Assembly (NCBI GenBank): GCA_922989275.2
Contig: OV277858.1
Location: forward strand, 4,092,001-4,156,000
From: Gari tellinella
Lineage: Eukaryota; Mollusca; Bivalvia; Cardiida; Psammobiidae
Length of the DNA: 64,000 nt
Direction of reading: 5' to 3'
The notes under the pieces were generated by a model. That model did not search any database. It was not told the origin of the DNA and was given only the letters and a program-made list of their open reading frames with translations. Position numbers and translations under genes: made by a program. Positions 53,601 to 64,000 of this stretch are shown piece by piece. Within the stretch, counting starts at the first letter, position 1. Every line of letters starts with the position of its first letter.

Positions 53601-56600
53601 GCATTTCGAAAATTTGCAACCAGTCCACGGTATAGGTTTTTTATGGAGTAGTGGGTTAATTGCAACTACTGGAGACATTCTGTTACAACTGATGAACGCA
53701 AAACCTAGTTTCAAAGGGACAATAACGGTAACAACAGTGAATGTTGATGCTACATGTATTTAATTGTAAATTTGTAAATTGTTACATTGTTCTAGCTGAT
53801 GTGGTAAAGGAAATATATACATTTAGCCTATTTTCTAAACGTCCACCCAGAACAAAGTGCAATTTTACGAAAACGGTTTTATATTTCAGCTAAATATTTT
53901 GAAGTATGCTATTATACAATGTGTTTAATCGATTTACCCTAATAAAACAAGATTTGGTTGCCGCTGGGTGTCAAGCATAACCAGTTGTACTAATTCCATC
54001 TTCTGGCACGAGGAGCATGTGAACGGCATGGTAAGTTTTCAAAACAGATTGTGAACAATGCTGATAGACTGCCAAACTTAGAAAACACACATCATGACCA
54101 GAATGTCCATTGAAAAACGCGATCGAGCAGTCGGCATGCTTCGCGCAGGCATATCTATTAGCCAGGTACGTTCGCTTCCTCTTTAAGCGACATTTTCCTT
54201 TCTTTTTTTCCAAACACAATGTTTATTTTTGTATGTTTTCCTGCCTCACTTCTATAGTGAGTCAGGAAAAGCGAAGTAATTTCGTCTCCCACCTTTATAG
54301 CAGATATTTGGGGTTGGGTGCACAGTGAAAGGAACAAAGCAAGTGCAACTGACATGAAATATGAGATGGACGTTTAGAATTCGGTTCAGTGTATTCCGGA
54401 CAAAATGAGTTATGTACATACATACATTTTACAATTGAGGTTAAAGGTCACGGCTACAGTAACCTAAAAGTGGTACACAACACTCCTCCGTCCCAAGACG
54501 TACTCACACAACACATGTGGTGTCCCTAGTTAATGTGTTACACTCTGGATTAAGGCATTATGTAGATACACACATACAAACATGTACGGGCAGATCCCTA
54601 TATACCCTCTCGACAAGTTGCGGGAGTGCAATTAATAATTAATTAACATTTAAAATTTCAAGTACCCGTTATTACCAGACAGTCAACTGCTTAGAGATCA
54701 ATTTGTCCTTTTGAACGTCTATAGCACCAAACTTGAACAAGACCATTTCTGTTATGCATCTTTCAATACCCCCACGACACCTTTAGGCAATGGACAGAGG
54801 GTTATAGTCCTTTGTATCCCCGATGCCCCCTGCTATTGATTGCACTGATTTCATGATCCACAGACATCGGACAATGGCACTGACAGACGCACGGACAGAC
54901 ATGGTGACTCCAGTATACCCCCAACTTCTGTATGTGGGGATATAAATATGGAAAAGGAGAACAGCTCTTAAAGAACTGATTCGAGAAATATGAACCATGT
55001 ACAAAACACTTCCACTCATCAAGCTTTTTCCATAAATGAAATATCATTCTAAAAAAATTCAGTATAGCTGAAGTTGAAACACTGCTGCGACATTTTTCTT
55101 TAGAACAGTACTCCAATTCAATTTATATAATGCGCACTTTGTGAGTAGGTGGTAATTTCCCACCCATGCAATAACTGATGGAAAACCATGCAGTTAACTA
55201 GTTAACCCCACAGTAATGGGGGATATCTAGTCAACCACCCAGTCATGGCAGACATCCAGTTTGCCATACATTTGCACAATAGTTATGGTTACAAAACAGT
55301 AGAGAATATGTTGTGTAAGCAGTTCAGTTCCAGATCATACGCCATGTAATTTATTTAATGTCAGACCAGGATCCAAATTGTTTTCTCAACAAACAGCTCA
55401 ATGCTGAAACATTTTCTATTTTGCAAACAGTTTTGATCCAGATCAGAAACGAGATAAAATACAGGGCGACTGATCAGGCTCAAAACTGCTTGCCACTCAT
55501 ATAAAATTAACTCTTCAAAATGAAAAGCTGCCATTTTCTAATATGTATTGCATTCCAGCACATACCAGCTTTACAATGAATCTTCTTTAAAATGAGAACT
55601 AAAATAGCTATATTTTAAGATTTAAACAGAAGGCTGCTAAATTCAGGATAAAGCTATACAAAAAGCTCTCATAGGATGTTTCTATTGCTGTTCTCCCGCT
55701 TTTCCAACACCACTTTAATGAGGCAACCATGACTGACATCTTGTTTATGACTGGTAAAGCAGTTACAATACAAGGAGTTACCTCCCTATACGCAGATGTT
55801 TAAAGCACACTCGATATTTCTCTCTGTTCTATGAAGTTCGGTTACTTGTCTTTATGCAATATGAGTGATAAATTGTACCGCGCAGGCGTGGTTTGCATCC
55901 TTAATGTGTGTCTTAACTTTTTACGCTCAGTAAACTTTGCTATTACAGGCAATAGGTAAAGCCCGGGAAATTTACTTATGAGTGAAACTCTAAATACAAA
56001 ACAGTAAAATAACTTATTCTTTTTATTGGTTACGAGCTTACGGCCAGACATTTAAAAACTGTAGGAAAGAAAATGGTCAACCCCAAGTAGAATTTGCAAA
56101 AGCAAAACAGCAGTTGTTTTACAGATGTTGTTGATCAAAGAAAGAAAAGAGACAGCACATATTAAAAACCTGAGACGACTAATGCTGGTAGAACAATTCA
56201 AAAGTAGCATTCACTCTGATTTAACAGCACCATTTTAGATAACAAGCAATCAAAACATTTGTAGATGCAACTCACAAGGTGTCATTGGTAAGTAAACAAA
56301 ATCCTAATTTAAGCCACACAAAATTCAAAGTATGTTCGAACGATCGGTATAATGTACCTTAATCAAGATCATCGCATGACATAAAATGACAAAGTTCGTA
56401 TCTCAACAAAATTATTGTAATGTTTGTAAAATACCTGGTCATATTGTATCAGCATGTTTCAAATTGAAAAGAAAACTTATGCTGATAAGACCAATCCATG
56501 TTAAGGTTAAAACCACAGTCTTGAATTGAACGCAATACAGTTTCTAAGGTCATATAACCGAAGTCTAATAGTTGTTTATGAACATGTTCTGTCGGAATAT

Positions 56601-57042
56601 ATCAAAAAATCTAATCACCAAATCTAATCCTGTTCCTAGGCTACCATATTGTTGAAAGTAAACAGGAATGTATTATCAGTAAAGGTACATTATGAGTATT
56701 TTAAGCTGTGCTTCAAGTTGCCTAAGATAAAGGATTTACTTAATTGTTAATTCATCATATTTTCATAATCTTATTATAGCATAATTATTCCACCCATCAA
56801 CACGTGTTAACTTTAAAGCTTCTTATATATAAAGCGGAATGTTTTTTAACTTTTGTGTTTTATTTAATCCAAAACCTGTCATACCAGCTACTAGGCTATA
56901 TTCAAAAGTACCGTCCAACACGTGCATGCCACTTCCCCATAGATTGTTTCTAGATTTAAATGCAGAAAACTACCTAGAGCCATTTAATTTTACAGGAGAA
57001 ACTTTTCTTGTCTAACTATTTTAAAAATTGACCTAACCACCC
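53601..57042. other. Mostly non-coding stretch with small repeat fragments
   Basis: It holds a Tc1-type fragment (54094-54186), a reversed monomer of the 29396-30776 array (about 54430-54560), a repeat tail ending 'cccccaacttctgtatgtgg' near 54940 and a GATCC hairpin near 55435-55495. No host exon is supported. Confidence 0.5.
54094..54186 (+). pseudogene. Tc1/mariner-type transposase N-terminal fragment
   Basis: The frame MTRMSIEKRDRAVGMLRAGI-SISQV resembles the first helix-turn-helix of Tc1-like transposases (the usual pattern is [KR]xRA[VI]GML.AG.S...VA). It stops after SLPL at 54184-54186. The reading frame is lost exactly where the motif should continue, at CAG|GTACGT, which also looks like a splice donor. 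A degenerate fragment is the likeliest reading. Confidence 0.5.
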
Positions 57043-57046
57043 TTAA

Positions 57047-58655
57047 CCCTCATGCGGAACTTGCAAAACTTCCGATTTGAGACGTTTTGGGTCCGTTTGA
57101 CCCCATTGGGCAATTTTGTTATTTTTCTAAGTCATTATAGGCATTGTATATAACAAAAGGTTCATCTATTGATAAATATGTCCACATCTCCCCATCTGTA
57201 CATTTTCTGCACAAGTTATTAGATACAATTCGATTTCACAGCACAAAAATAGTTTTTTGGGTTACTATGGTCACTGGTTGCCATGGTAACAATGAGATCA
57301 ATGTTTCGGTATTATCACTACCGTATAGCATAAACACACCAATTTATAACGCCGCATTAGAAATTGGTGTTTTTATGCTATACGGTAGTGATAATACCGA
57401 AACGTTGCTCTCATTGTTATCATGGCAATCAGTGACCATAGTACCTTTTGTTACATTAATGGCGTATATTTTACAGAACTATGTAAATATTGGGAAGAAA
57501 ATTGTTTTGACCTGTCACCGTGCAGGATTCGTGACGCTGACACTGAGACAGTTGCATGTCAGATATATGTGATAAAACTAAATATGGTAAACACATGTAA
57601 TGAAAGTTACACACATAACTTCAAATGGTACAGATATAAGAGTTTTGAATATCAATTGCTCAAGATAATGTCGTGAGTACTACTCATAAATATGTCTGCT
57701 TCACATCATCACATGTCTGATGAGCTTCATGATAGTGTCCTAGACGCATTTACAGGTGTAACCACGGTCCGTGTTGGACAATGGTCTACACCGTTTTTTT
57801 AATGACTGTAATGAACTATGATTTGAGGTTTCCTGCGAGTGTCATCTATCACATTAATTTTGATTCATGAATGAAATAACAAGAAATAGTATCAAACATT
57901 AGGTTAAGTCACTGCTGAACAAGCGTTTGCTATGCATCCTAATAGGAGCATGTTTGTCTGTTTTATGTCTTTCTTCCCCTATAGCTATATTGTTGATTCT
58001 GATATGTTGAAAAATGTCAGTGAAGCATCATTGAAATATAAGTCTTAAATACCAACCGACCAGACCTCATTGGCTAACGTTCAATAGAGTCAAGGGCAAA
58101 TGTCAAGGTCATGAATAGTGGCCCATGAATGCTATAGAAACTTCCAGAAAGGACTAGATCCAAATCTAATACAGAACACTTATTTCAATCTTGAAATCAT
58201 TTGCATAATTTGAGGTAAGATAGAATTGTATTCCTTCCATACAGTATGAATCCCTTTGACTTGCGGTTTGCACTCCGGGATATACTATCCCAGGGAAATA
58301 ACTCAATCACAGAGTCGTGAAAGATATATTTGGATATGTGCAATTGATTGAGGAACAGTATTTTCGGTGGTATCTAGTATTTAATATATGCCATTATTGT
58401 AGTTGTAAACAACAAGGAACGGTTTTAAAATTGCCTGAAATACATTTTACTAACCTTTAGTCTTCTGGCTGGACCCCAGACGTGTTTTAAAATAAAATAT
58501 ACGCAAATTGACCTATTTAGTACGTATTTCATACACGTGTCAATAACAATCATAGAAACAATGTCTAAAACGTCATAAGCGTCATAAGGCTAAATACCTT
58601 TTTCTAGCAAAAAAAGCCACTGGGGTCCAATAGACCCCAAAGGTCCGGATGAGGG
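57047..58655. mobile_element. Non-autonomous piggyBac-type element, 1.6 kb
   Basis: TTAA (57043-57046 and 58656-58659) flanks inverted ends CCCTCATGCGGA and TCCGGATGAGGG, followed on both sides by GGGTC/GACCC words (GGGTCCGTTTGACCCC; GGGGTCCAATAGACCCC). The TTAA target and CCCT start are hallmarks of piggyBac elements. No transposase frame is present; the frames at 57144-57676 run over a hairpin. It contains a long, near-perfect hairpin at 57259-57445. Confidence 0.85.
57259..57445. repeat. Long hairpin (two ~85-bp arms) inside the piggyBac-type element
   Basis: Arms 57259-57345 and 57361-57445 are reverse complements with only a few mismatches, e.g. TTTCGGTATTATCACTACCG and CGGTAGTGATAATACCGAAA. 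The loop is about 15 bp. The outer part contains GGTTGCCATGGTAAC. Confidence 0.9.
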
Positions 58656-58659
58656 TTAA

Positions 58660-59445
58660 TGTAAAATGCATAATTGATATATCATAACATATTGTTTCGC
58701 TAACTTATATTTGACTTAGTTCAAAGGATAATTGAGTAATTTCTGTATACGATATATATCATCTCTTTAACACACATTCATGAATATACGACATTTTGTA
58801 CCCCGTTGACTCATATAACTTATGACTTATGACTTATACATGACGATAACTATATGTACTGATAAGCCGATGGCTTTTGTACTAAATAAAGTACCATATA
58901 TAAGGTATCATAAAATATTGGGTTAACATGCGTTCTGGTATATGACAATAACATTGAAAAGTTCAAAGAATGACTACAAGCCTCAGTGTAAGTTGATATC
59001 ACGTGATATCTAACCTTAGGAGAAATATATAGCCCAACATACTTCCCATGAATGGTCTCACAAGTTTATAGGTCAAAATACATAATAGAAAATGGTATTT
59101 AATGCTATGTAACTGGACACACTAAATAGTTAAAACCTACACTAAAACAATATTCATAATTAATTATGTCGCTATCGTTCAAAACACTGAGAGACTCAGA
59201 CAAATCACAAAACTACAACTTTTTTTGACTAAGTACGATTTTATTTTAAAAAAAAGTGTTTACACCAATCAGTATACGACATTTCATCATGTGACTTTTT
59301 ACATTGGGATCGAAGTACGACGTTTAGACAAACTCTGCGTTTAGGCGCAATCTTTCCAAAGATGTATAATATGATTGTCTGATATTGGCTTTTTGATATT
59401 AGGCCGGCGATATGTTACATTCACAGCCTTACGGCCACAATAATC
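58660..59445. other. 3' flank of the SIAE-like gene
   Basis: Between the piggyBac-type element and the stop codon at 59446. On the minus strand this is 3' UTR and downstream DNA. No other gene is seen. Confidence 0.6.
59240..59245 (-). terminator. Candidate AATAAA polyadenylation signal of the SIAE-like gene
   Basis: Plus-strand TTTATT about 200 bp downstream of the stop codon, a typical spacing for a short 3' UTR. Confidence 0.4.
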
Positions 59446-59669
59446 TCAGCCCGTCCGTGACCGCATCATGTTAACAACAAAGTAGTTATTGCTCACAAAC
59501 TTTCTCACATTAGCATCAAAAATTAATGTAAAAGGAAACAAAGGTAGGGCGTTATCAGCTCCGTAGATTGCACAGTTTCGGAATTCACAGGGTGTGTCTC
59601 TCCAGGCATACCTCACACCAACAATGTGTTCTAGCTTACACACCATCGCGAGCAGAGTTGTTGAGTTTC
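59446..59669 (-). CDS. SIAE: Sialate O-acetylesterase-like, last coding exon
   Basis: On the minus strand the acceptor TTTTTTCGATATTGCAG ends at 59670. The exon has two leading bases, then 73 codons and TGA at 59446-59448. The peptide carries the C-terminal SIAE signature GVRYAWRDTPCEFRNCAIYG followed by ADNALPLFPF, a close match to the VRYAW.D.PC...CAIYG...LPAPPF block of animal sialate 9-O-acetylesterases. It extends to NMMRSRTG. These enzymes remove O-acetyl groups from sialic acids in lysosomes or after secretion; the catalytic SGNH residues are encoded upstream, outside the window. The split Gly joins exactly to the exon at 63475-63562. Family assignment is from the motif; no break is seen in this exon. 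Confidence 0.85.
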
Positions 59670-61726
59670 CTGCAATATCGAAAAAAGTCCTGTCCTCGTA
59701 GTTTTTTATTCATTTCCTAACTTGTTTCAACACTGTTCTCCCTTAAACTTAATAAGTTTCAGATTGTCTCGTCTACTTTTACCTTTTTAAATAATTAACC
59801 CTATAGGTACACATATTAAAATATATGCTTCACTGTATATCCTTTCCTCATCACTAAACACAGTTATAGTATTACCACAAGGGAATATTCATGAACGGTG
59901 TTGATAACAGGTAACACCTAAAGGTTCGATTCCCACTCGCTTCAAAAACTTTTTTTTTAAAAATCGTCCGATTTTAGTGACTAGTCAATTCATAACGCAG
60001 TGATCAAAGGACAGTCTATGTTTAGTCTAGTAATAATGAATACTATCAGATGCAAGTATAGTCAAATGAAAGCTAAATTTTGAGGATTTAAAGCCTATAT
60101 AACAGATGGCAACTTAACACAGGACAAAAGTAATGCTAAAAGATAGATCCTAAAGGAGCTTTTATGAATTACTTTTGTTATGCATTAAGCAGTCACTTGC
60201 CTTTAAAGATCTACAGGCTACCGTATTCAATGGTCCCTTATTACAGGTTTGACTTATGGTATTATTTAGAGCTGACGGCATTTTAAAGTTGAACTCAAGG
60301 GAGGTCACTCGTTTTGTGTTAGCATTTTGTCAGAATTTCAGGAAATCATGTATAAAATGTAAATTCTACTGTAAATTTTCATTGATTTTTTGTGAATAGT
60401 AGAATTAAGTTATATATATCTAATAAGAGTAAAATTAGTATATGTTAAACAGCTAGATTTTTTATATTTTGAGATTTTCAGAATTTGACTTTTTTCAAAT
60501 ATTGTTATTTCCAGAAAATATGTAATGAAATACTTTTGTTTGCCCAATATTTTATGTACAGTTTACTTGAATGTACAGACATTATTGAGTTATATCATTA
60601 TATAAAGAAAATATTTCTGTTTATTAAAAAAGTAGCTTTTCGCGACAAAAGGTCCTGTCAGAAAAAACGGCACTGTAACTTTTTTTTTATTTTAACGAAT
60701 TTTCACTCTCCATATGGTATATTTCACTTTAATCAAGGTTTCAAATAATTCTGACACAGAATAAGCTGACCTGCGAACCACCTTAAAGCAATATGAATGT
60801 AAATGAAATGATCTAATAACATTAATCCTCTTTTATTCAGGAGGAAGTTGCTCAGACGGTTCCATTATGTGCGTTGTTGTAAAGGTTGCGTATATATGGA
60901 CCATATATATATGGTCAGGTGGACCCAATTTTGCACTGATGTGATGTGTCTAAGTCAAAATAGGCATTTATGACAAAACAAATGCCGAATTCTAAATGAC
61001 TTAGTTTATGCTGCATTGTAGCAATAACACTGAAACATAAATCTTACTTTAACCTTGGCAACCAGTGACCAAAGTAACAGAAATAATAAGTTGTTTGGCC
61101 AAATAATCGATTTTTATAATATTAATTTTGCCTGAAAATGTATAGACGGCAAATATGGACATATTTATCACTGGATTACCTGTTGTGACATTTACAGAAA
61201 CATCTAAGTATTTTTTGTTTGGGTCCACTGGACCCGAAAAGTGTTTATGGACATTTACATGGGCTAATATCACTTTTCAACTACAAGTGTTTTGAAAACT
61301 TAACTAGTTGCACATATGTAACCAAACACCTTCCAAGCTAATCAATCTAGTCAATTTGTCAAGCTTTACACCTCCTCCCTTTTTTCGTAGCAAGAGTTGT
61401 CTGATTTATTCGATATTTCACGATGCACGTTTAAGATCCGTGCAGTATTAGACGAAAAAGTATTGTTCCGATTAGGAACAAAACTAATACCCAAACTTAT
61501 CACTTTATAACAGCAGATGTTAAGTGCTTGTGTGACGGCCGCATAAGTTCGCTTACCGCCACTTAAATAACGCTTATTTATTGGACAGGTGGCAGCCTTA
61601 TGTGGGTTGAAAGTAGAGCAGATACCTCTGACAAGATAGTTGCCTGTCTTAAATAGCAACTAATTGACTAGTCGCAGTATAAAAGTTCCATTGTAAATAA
61701 AATGCCTGATCAAATACCTGAACATA

Positions 61727-62340
61727 CGAGGGAACAGTAAAAGGTTTTGTCAATCGCACGATAAAAAGTTGTAAGCGCACGGAATAATCGTGCTTTTTAC
61801 TATTCATACGGTGCAGTTCTTTATCTACACGTTGATATCAAAACCATGAATATGCGACACGTACAAGCTACATAAAATTGGGATTTAAAATTGCTGGTCA
61901 TACATACTAGTGTTAAAAATGGAAGAAAAAAGCTCAATGAAAAGTGCAGAAATACGGGTCTATTTCGAAACTCGCAATGCATTAAAAATTGAGCCCAAAA
62001 CTATCTATAATGAAATATGCCAAGGGACAGTGCTTCCCCATCCACCTTTTTCACCAGATATTGCGCCTGCAGATATTTTCCAGTTACCAAAACTGAAAAT
62101 GATGTTGTATGAAAGCAAATATGGCAGTCGCAACTGGGTTACCACACCTGTTTACCAGTGTTTGAAACGTATCCCAAAAGAGGACTACGAAAATGCTTTT
62201 CGGAAGTGGTTGAAAAGGTTGAAGTGATGTGGTTCTCACAATGGAGAATACTTTAATGTAAAATAAAAATAAATAATTTCAATATTGCATTTAGGTTAGT
62301 TTTTATTGGCCCTCTGACAAAACTTTTTACGGTTCCCTCG
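61727..62340 (+). mobile_element. Internally deleted mariner element, 614 bp
   Basis: Inverted ends CGAGGGAACAGTAAAAGG (left) and CTTTTTACGGTTCCCTCG (right), with the pairing extended into TTTTGTCA/TGACAAAA, are flanked by TA on both sides (61725-61726; 62341-62342). TA target duplications and this organisation fit Tc1/mariner elements. The size is half that of a complete mariner (~1.3 kb). Confidence 0.85.
61910..62227 (+). pseudogene. Mariner transposase deletion derivative
   Basis: 105 codons. Residues ~4-36 look like the N-terminal DNA-binding helices (SAEIRVYFETRNALKIEPK). From ~42 the C-terminal part follows directly: LPHPPFSPDIAPADIFQLPK contains the last catalytic Asp block (SPDLAPSD in intact mariners), then EDYENAFRKWLKRLK. 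The middle, with the first two catalytic Asp residues, is deleted in frame, so the product cannot be an active transposase. Whether the short DNA-binding fragment is expressed is unknown. Confidence 0.8.
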
Positions 62341-63474
62341 TATCTACTCATGCCTCCAGGGCAGATAAACCTCTTTGGAAATAGTTATCTGTGTTCTATC
62401 AAATAAGTAAATAGACTCTACAGTAAGAATTGCTCCCTTCGCGACCTCAATGATGATCTTATTGTTTTGTAAGAAAATCTCAAAACAATAAAGAAGTCCT
62501 GGAATGAGCATTATATTAAGGAAAGATAAGAAACTCACTGTCTTAAGACGTACTGTATAAGTTGTATGTAGCTGTCATTAAAGTGATCACGCAAAGGGAG
62601 TATTTAAGACAGATGACAGTTTAATGCCGTTGACAGCATTGCAGACTTTAACCTGTATTAAGCAACCACCTGCCTCTACAGGTTTTGAAATTTTGCTAAA
62701 GAGTGACCGAAAATGAGAGGTTCCACTGTATATATTGTAAAACCTTTATAGCATGGAGGATTTTTTCATTATTTAGTTCATCGCCGGTTCAGGTTGTTGC
62801 ATAATGTAGAACAAAATCAATGCGTATTCTCATTTCAAGGCATAATGACTGCCTGCATGTTTGTACCCTAAACATTTTACTCCACATAGGTACACTTTAG
62901 TCGCATTGCAAACATAATAGTTCTTAGTAAATATCTAAAATTTAATGGAACGGTAAATTATAGTCTCATTATTTTGGACATTGAAACTGTTTTACTTTTC
63001 TTATTGATATGTTTTTTTTCTAGTTGTTTATTCCAAGAAATTGGAATTTATTGGAATAAGCAACCAGAAAAAAACAGTACTTTTCAGACGAATGCATTAT
63101 ATTTTGCTTTATGTAAACCCGTTTTCATCTACCACCTGCTAGTAAATATAAGAAACAGTGCATATCAGGACTGTATCAAGTGATACTATTATCGCTCCGT
63201 CTTTTACATTATTCAGGTTTACTTAATCCCTTTATCGTAACAGTGATGATAAACCTATACACTGTGACATACTTTCCTAGCTCAATGAAACTATTAATAG
63301 ATTGCCTATAAGTATGAGAATAACTAGGATGTCAGTGTTATAGTCACACTGATGAAGGAGGGAAAAAACTATAATTATGAAGAGACAAAAAATAATTTTG
63401 AGATCCCAACCTATGAATAGATGTTTAAAAGTATTTCATTATAGTCGGAATTTAAATTGTAGAATTGGTATTAC

Positions 63475-63562
63475 CCTTATGCATTTCACGTGCAGTGACC
63501 GCCGGTATCCACCAAGCTATTCCTGGTTTGCAAAGTGGAGGTTCGGTAAAGGCACAGCAAAT
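63475..63562 (-). CDS. SIAE: Sialate O-acetylesterase-like, penultimate coding exon
   Basis: On the minus strand, acceptor TTTATTCTCTCAG ends at 63563 and the donor G|GTAATACC follows 88 nt later. In phase 0 it reads ICCAFTEPPLCKPGIAWWIP and AVTAREMHK plus one base, which completes Gly with the next exon. Animal SIAE proteins have a (FE)[IV]CCS...C....W.P...T block just before the VRYAW segment, which fits in position and in the paired cysteines. The reverse-strand frame over the same bases (63377-63574) is a shadow. Upstream exons are beyond the right edge or in 63563-64000 but not recognisable. Confidence 0.8.
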
Positions 63563-64000
63563 CTGAGAGAATAAACATTCATAAATTCATTGTCCAAGAA
63601 ACAGCAAATCGACAAGTCCTACTTGAATTTATGTCCAGTCCATGTTTGACTATTTATGTTTATATTTTACAATAACCCTGGTCAGTATTCTTGTAGTAGC
63701 CCTCTGGTCTTGGTGTACATATGGAATGTAAATTATTGACAGATTCATACTATATCTAAACTTTAGGTAGATTGACTAAAATTATATAGAGACGAGTTTC
63801 AGACGGTTTAGATTGTTATCAAACATCAAAATACCGTGCATTTTCTAACGAGAGTTGTTAAAAAATAAATAATACTTTATCAATAACATCAAATATATAA
63901 GTTCAAAACGCATGTGTTATATCATTTTAAATAGCAGTTATTTGCCTACACGATGGTATAAGGCACGATCCAATCACATAACTCAATATGTAACAACATG
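63563..64000. other. Intron or flank upstream of the SIAE-like exon
   Basis: No further SIAE-like exon could be recognised on the minus strand in these 438 bp, and nothing else is supported. Confidence 0.5.

Larger units (their letters stand above)
59671..63474 (-). other. Intron of the SIAE-like gene
   Basis: 3.8 kb between the two SIAE-like exons, with the minus-strand donor G|GTAATACC at 63474-63473 and the acceptor at 59671-59670. It contains the deleted mariner element (61727-62340), a fragment with GTAACTTTGGTCACTGG-like and GGACCC words (about 60890-61280) related to the piggyBac-type element, and TTAAAGCAG-type hairpin remnants near 60180, 61610 and 62600. Confidence 0.75.

Noticed and set aside
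59920..59945. tRNA box-B-like GGTTCGATTCC
   Set aside because: The bases on either side cannot form a T-arm stem and no box A lies at a suitable distance upstream.

Overview
The window is eukaryotic and looks like intergenic and intronic DNA from a marine bivalve or a close molluscan relative. It is AT-rich and dominated by dispersed repeats. The few real coding exons are short, bounded by canonical splice sites and far apart. The bivalve assignment is an inference: several repeats (318-bp units ending in a TAGCTCACC hairpin, GGAC-rich tails ending in an ATATG...CATAAAA hairpin, TTAAAGCAGG hairpins) are of a kind I associate with clam genomes, but no single gene proves it.

Host genes. At the right end, on the minus strand, are the last two coding exons of a sialate O-acetylesterase (SIAE)-like gene (63562-63475 and 59669-59446). 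A 3.8-kb intron between them carries an internally deleted mariner element. At the left end, also on the minus strand, three phase-compatible exons (6902-6820, 4632-4592, 4007-3840) encode the C-terminal part of an unrecognised small coiled-coil protein. A first-exon candidate at 51567-51503 has the right phase to join them, which would imply a ~44.6-kb intron containing almost everything else in the window. A weaker plus-strand terminal exon lies at 28922-29006.

Layout. 1-2914: 318-bp-unit repeats. 2915-6902: the left gene, MITEs and a SINE. 6903-13990: hairpin repeats, a GGGCCC-ended TIR element, and an inverted-repeat element. 13990-22590: tandem arrays of ~160-bp units and GTCCCCAC-type repeats, with a dead LINE (17428-18838) in the middle. 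23289-27216: copy A of a ~4-kb duplicated segment. 29396-30776: a ~140-bp tandem array. 33055-50444: copy B of the duplicated segment, split by a 13.2-kb Ty3/Gypsy retrotransposon (36020-49265, minus strand). Copy A still carries the empty insertion site, which fixes the 4-bp target duplication (CATA). The retrotransposon is young (three differences seen between its 560-bp LTRs). It has gag, protease and pol in different frames and carries a 4.5-kb inverted-repeat element next to gag. 53221-53600: a GC-rich repeat island. 57047-58655: a TTAA-flanked piggyBac-type non-autonomous element with a long hairpin.

I see no operon-like or defence-like system. The most novel-looking signals are a dispersed family of GATCC-centred hairpins whose two arms vary together, the duplication/insertion history of the 4-kb segment, and the inverted-repeat element that appears to supply the start of the retrotransposon gag.
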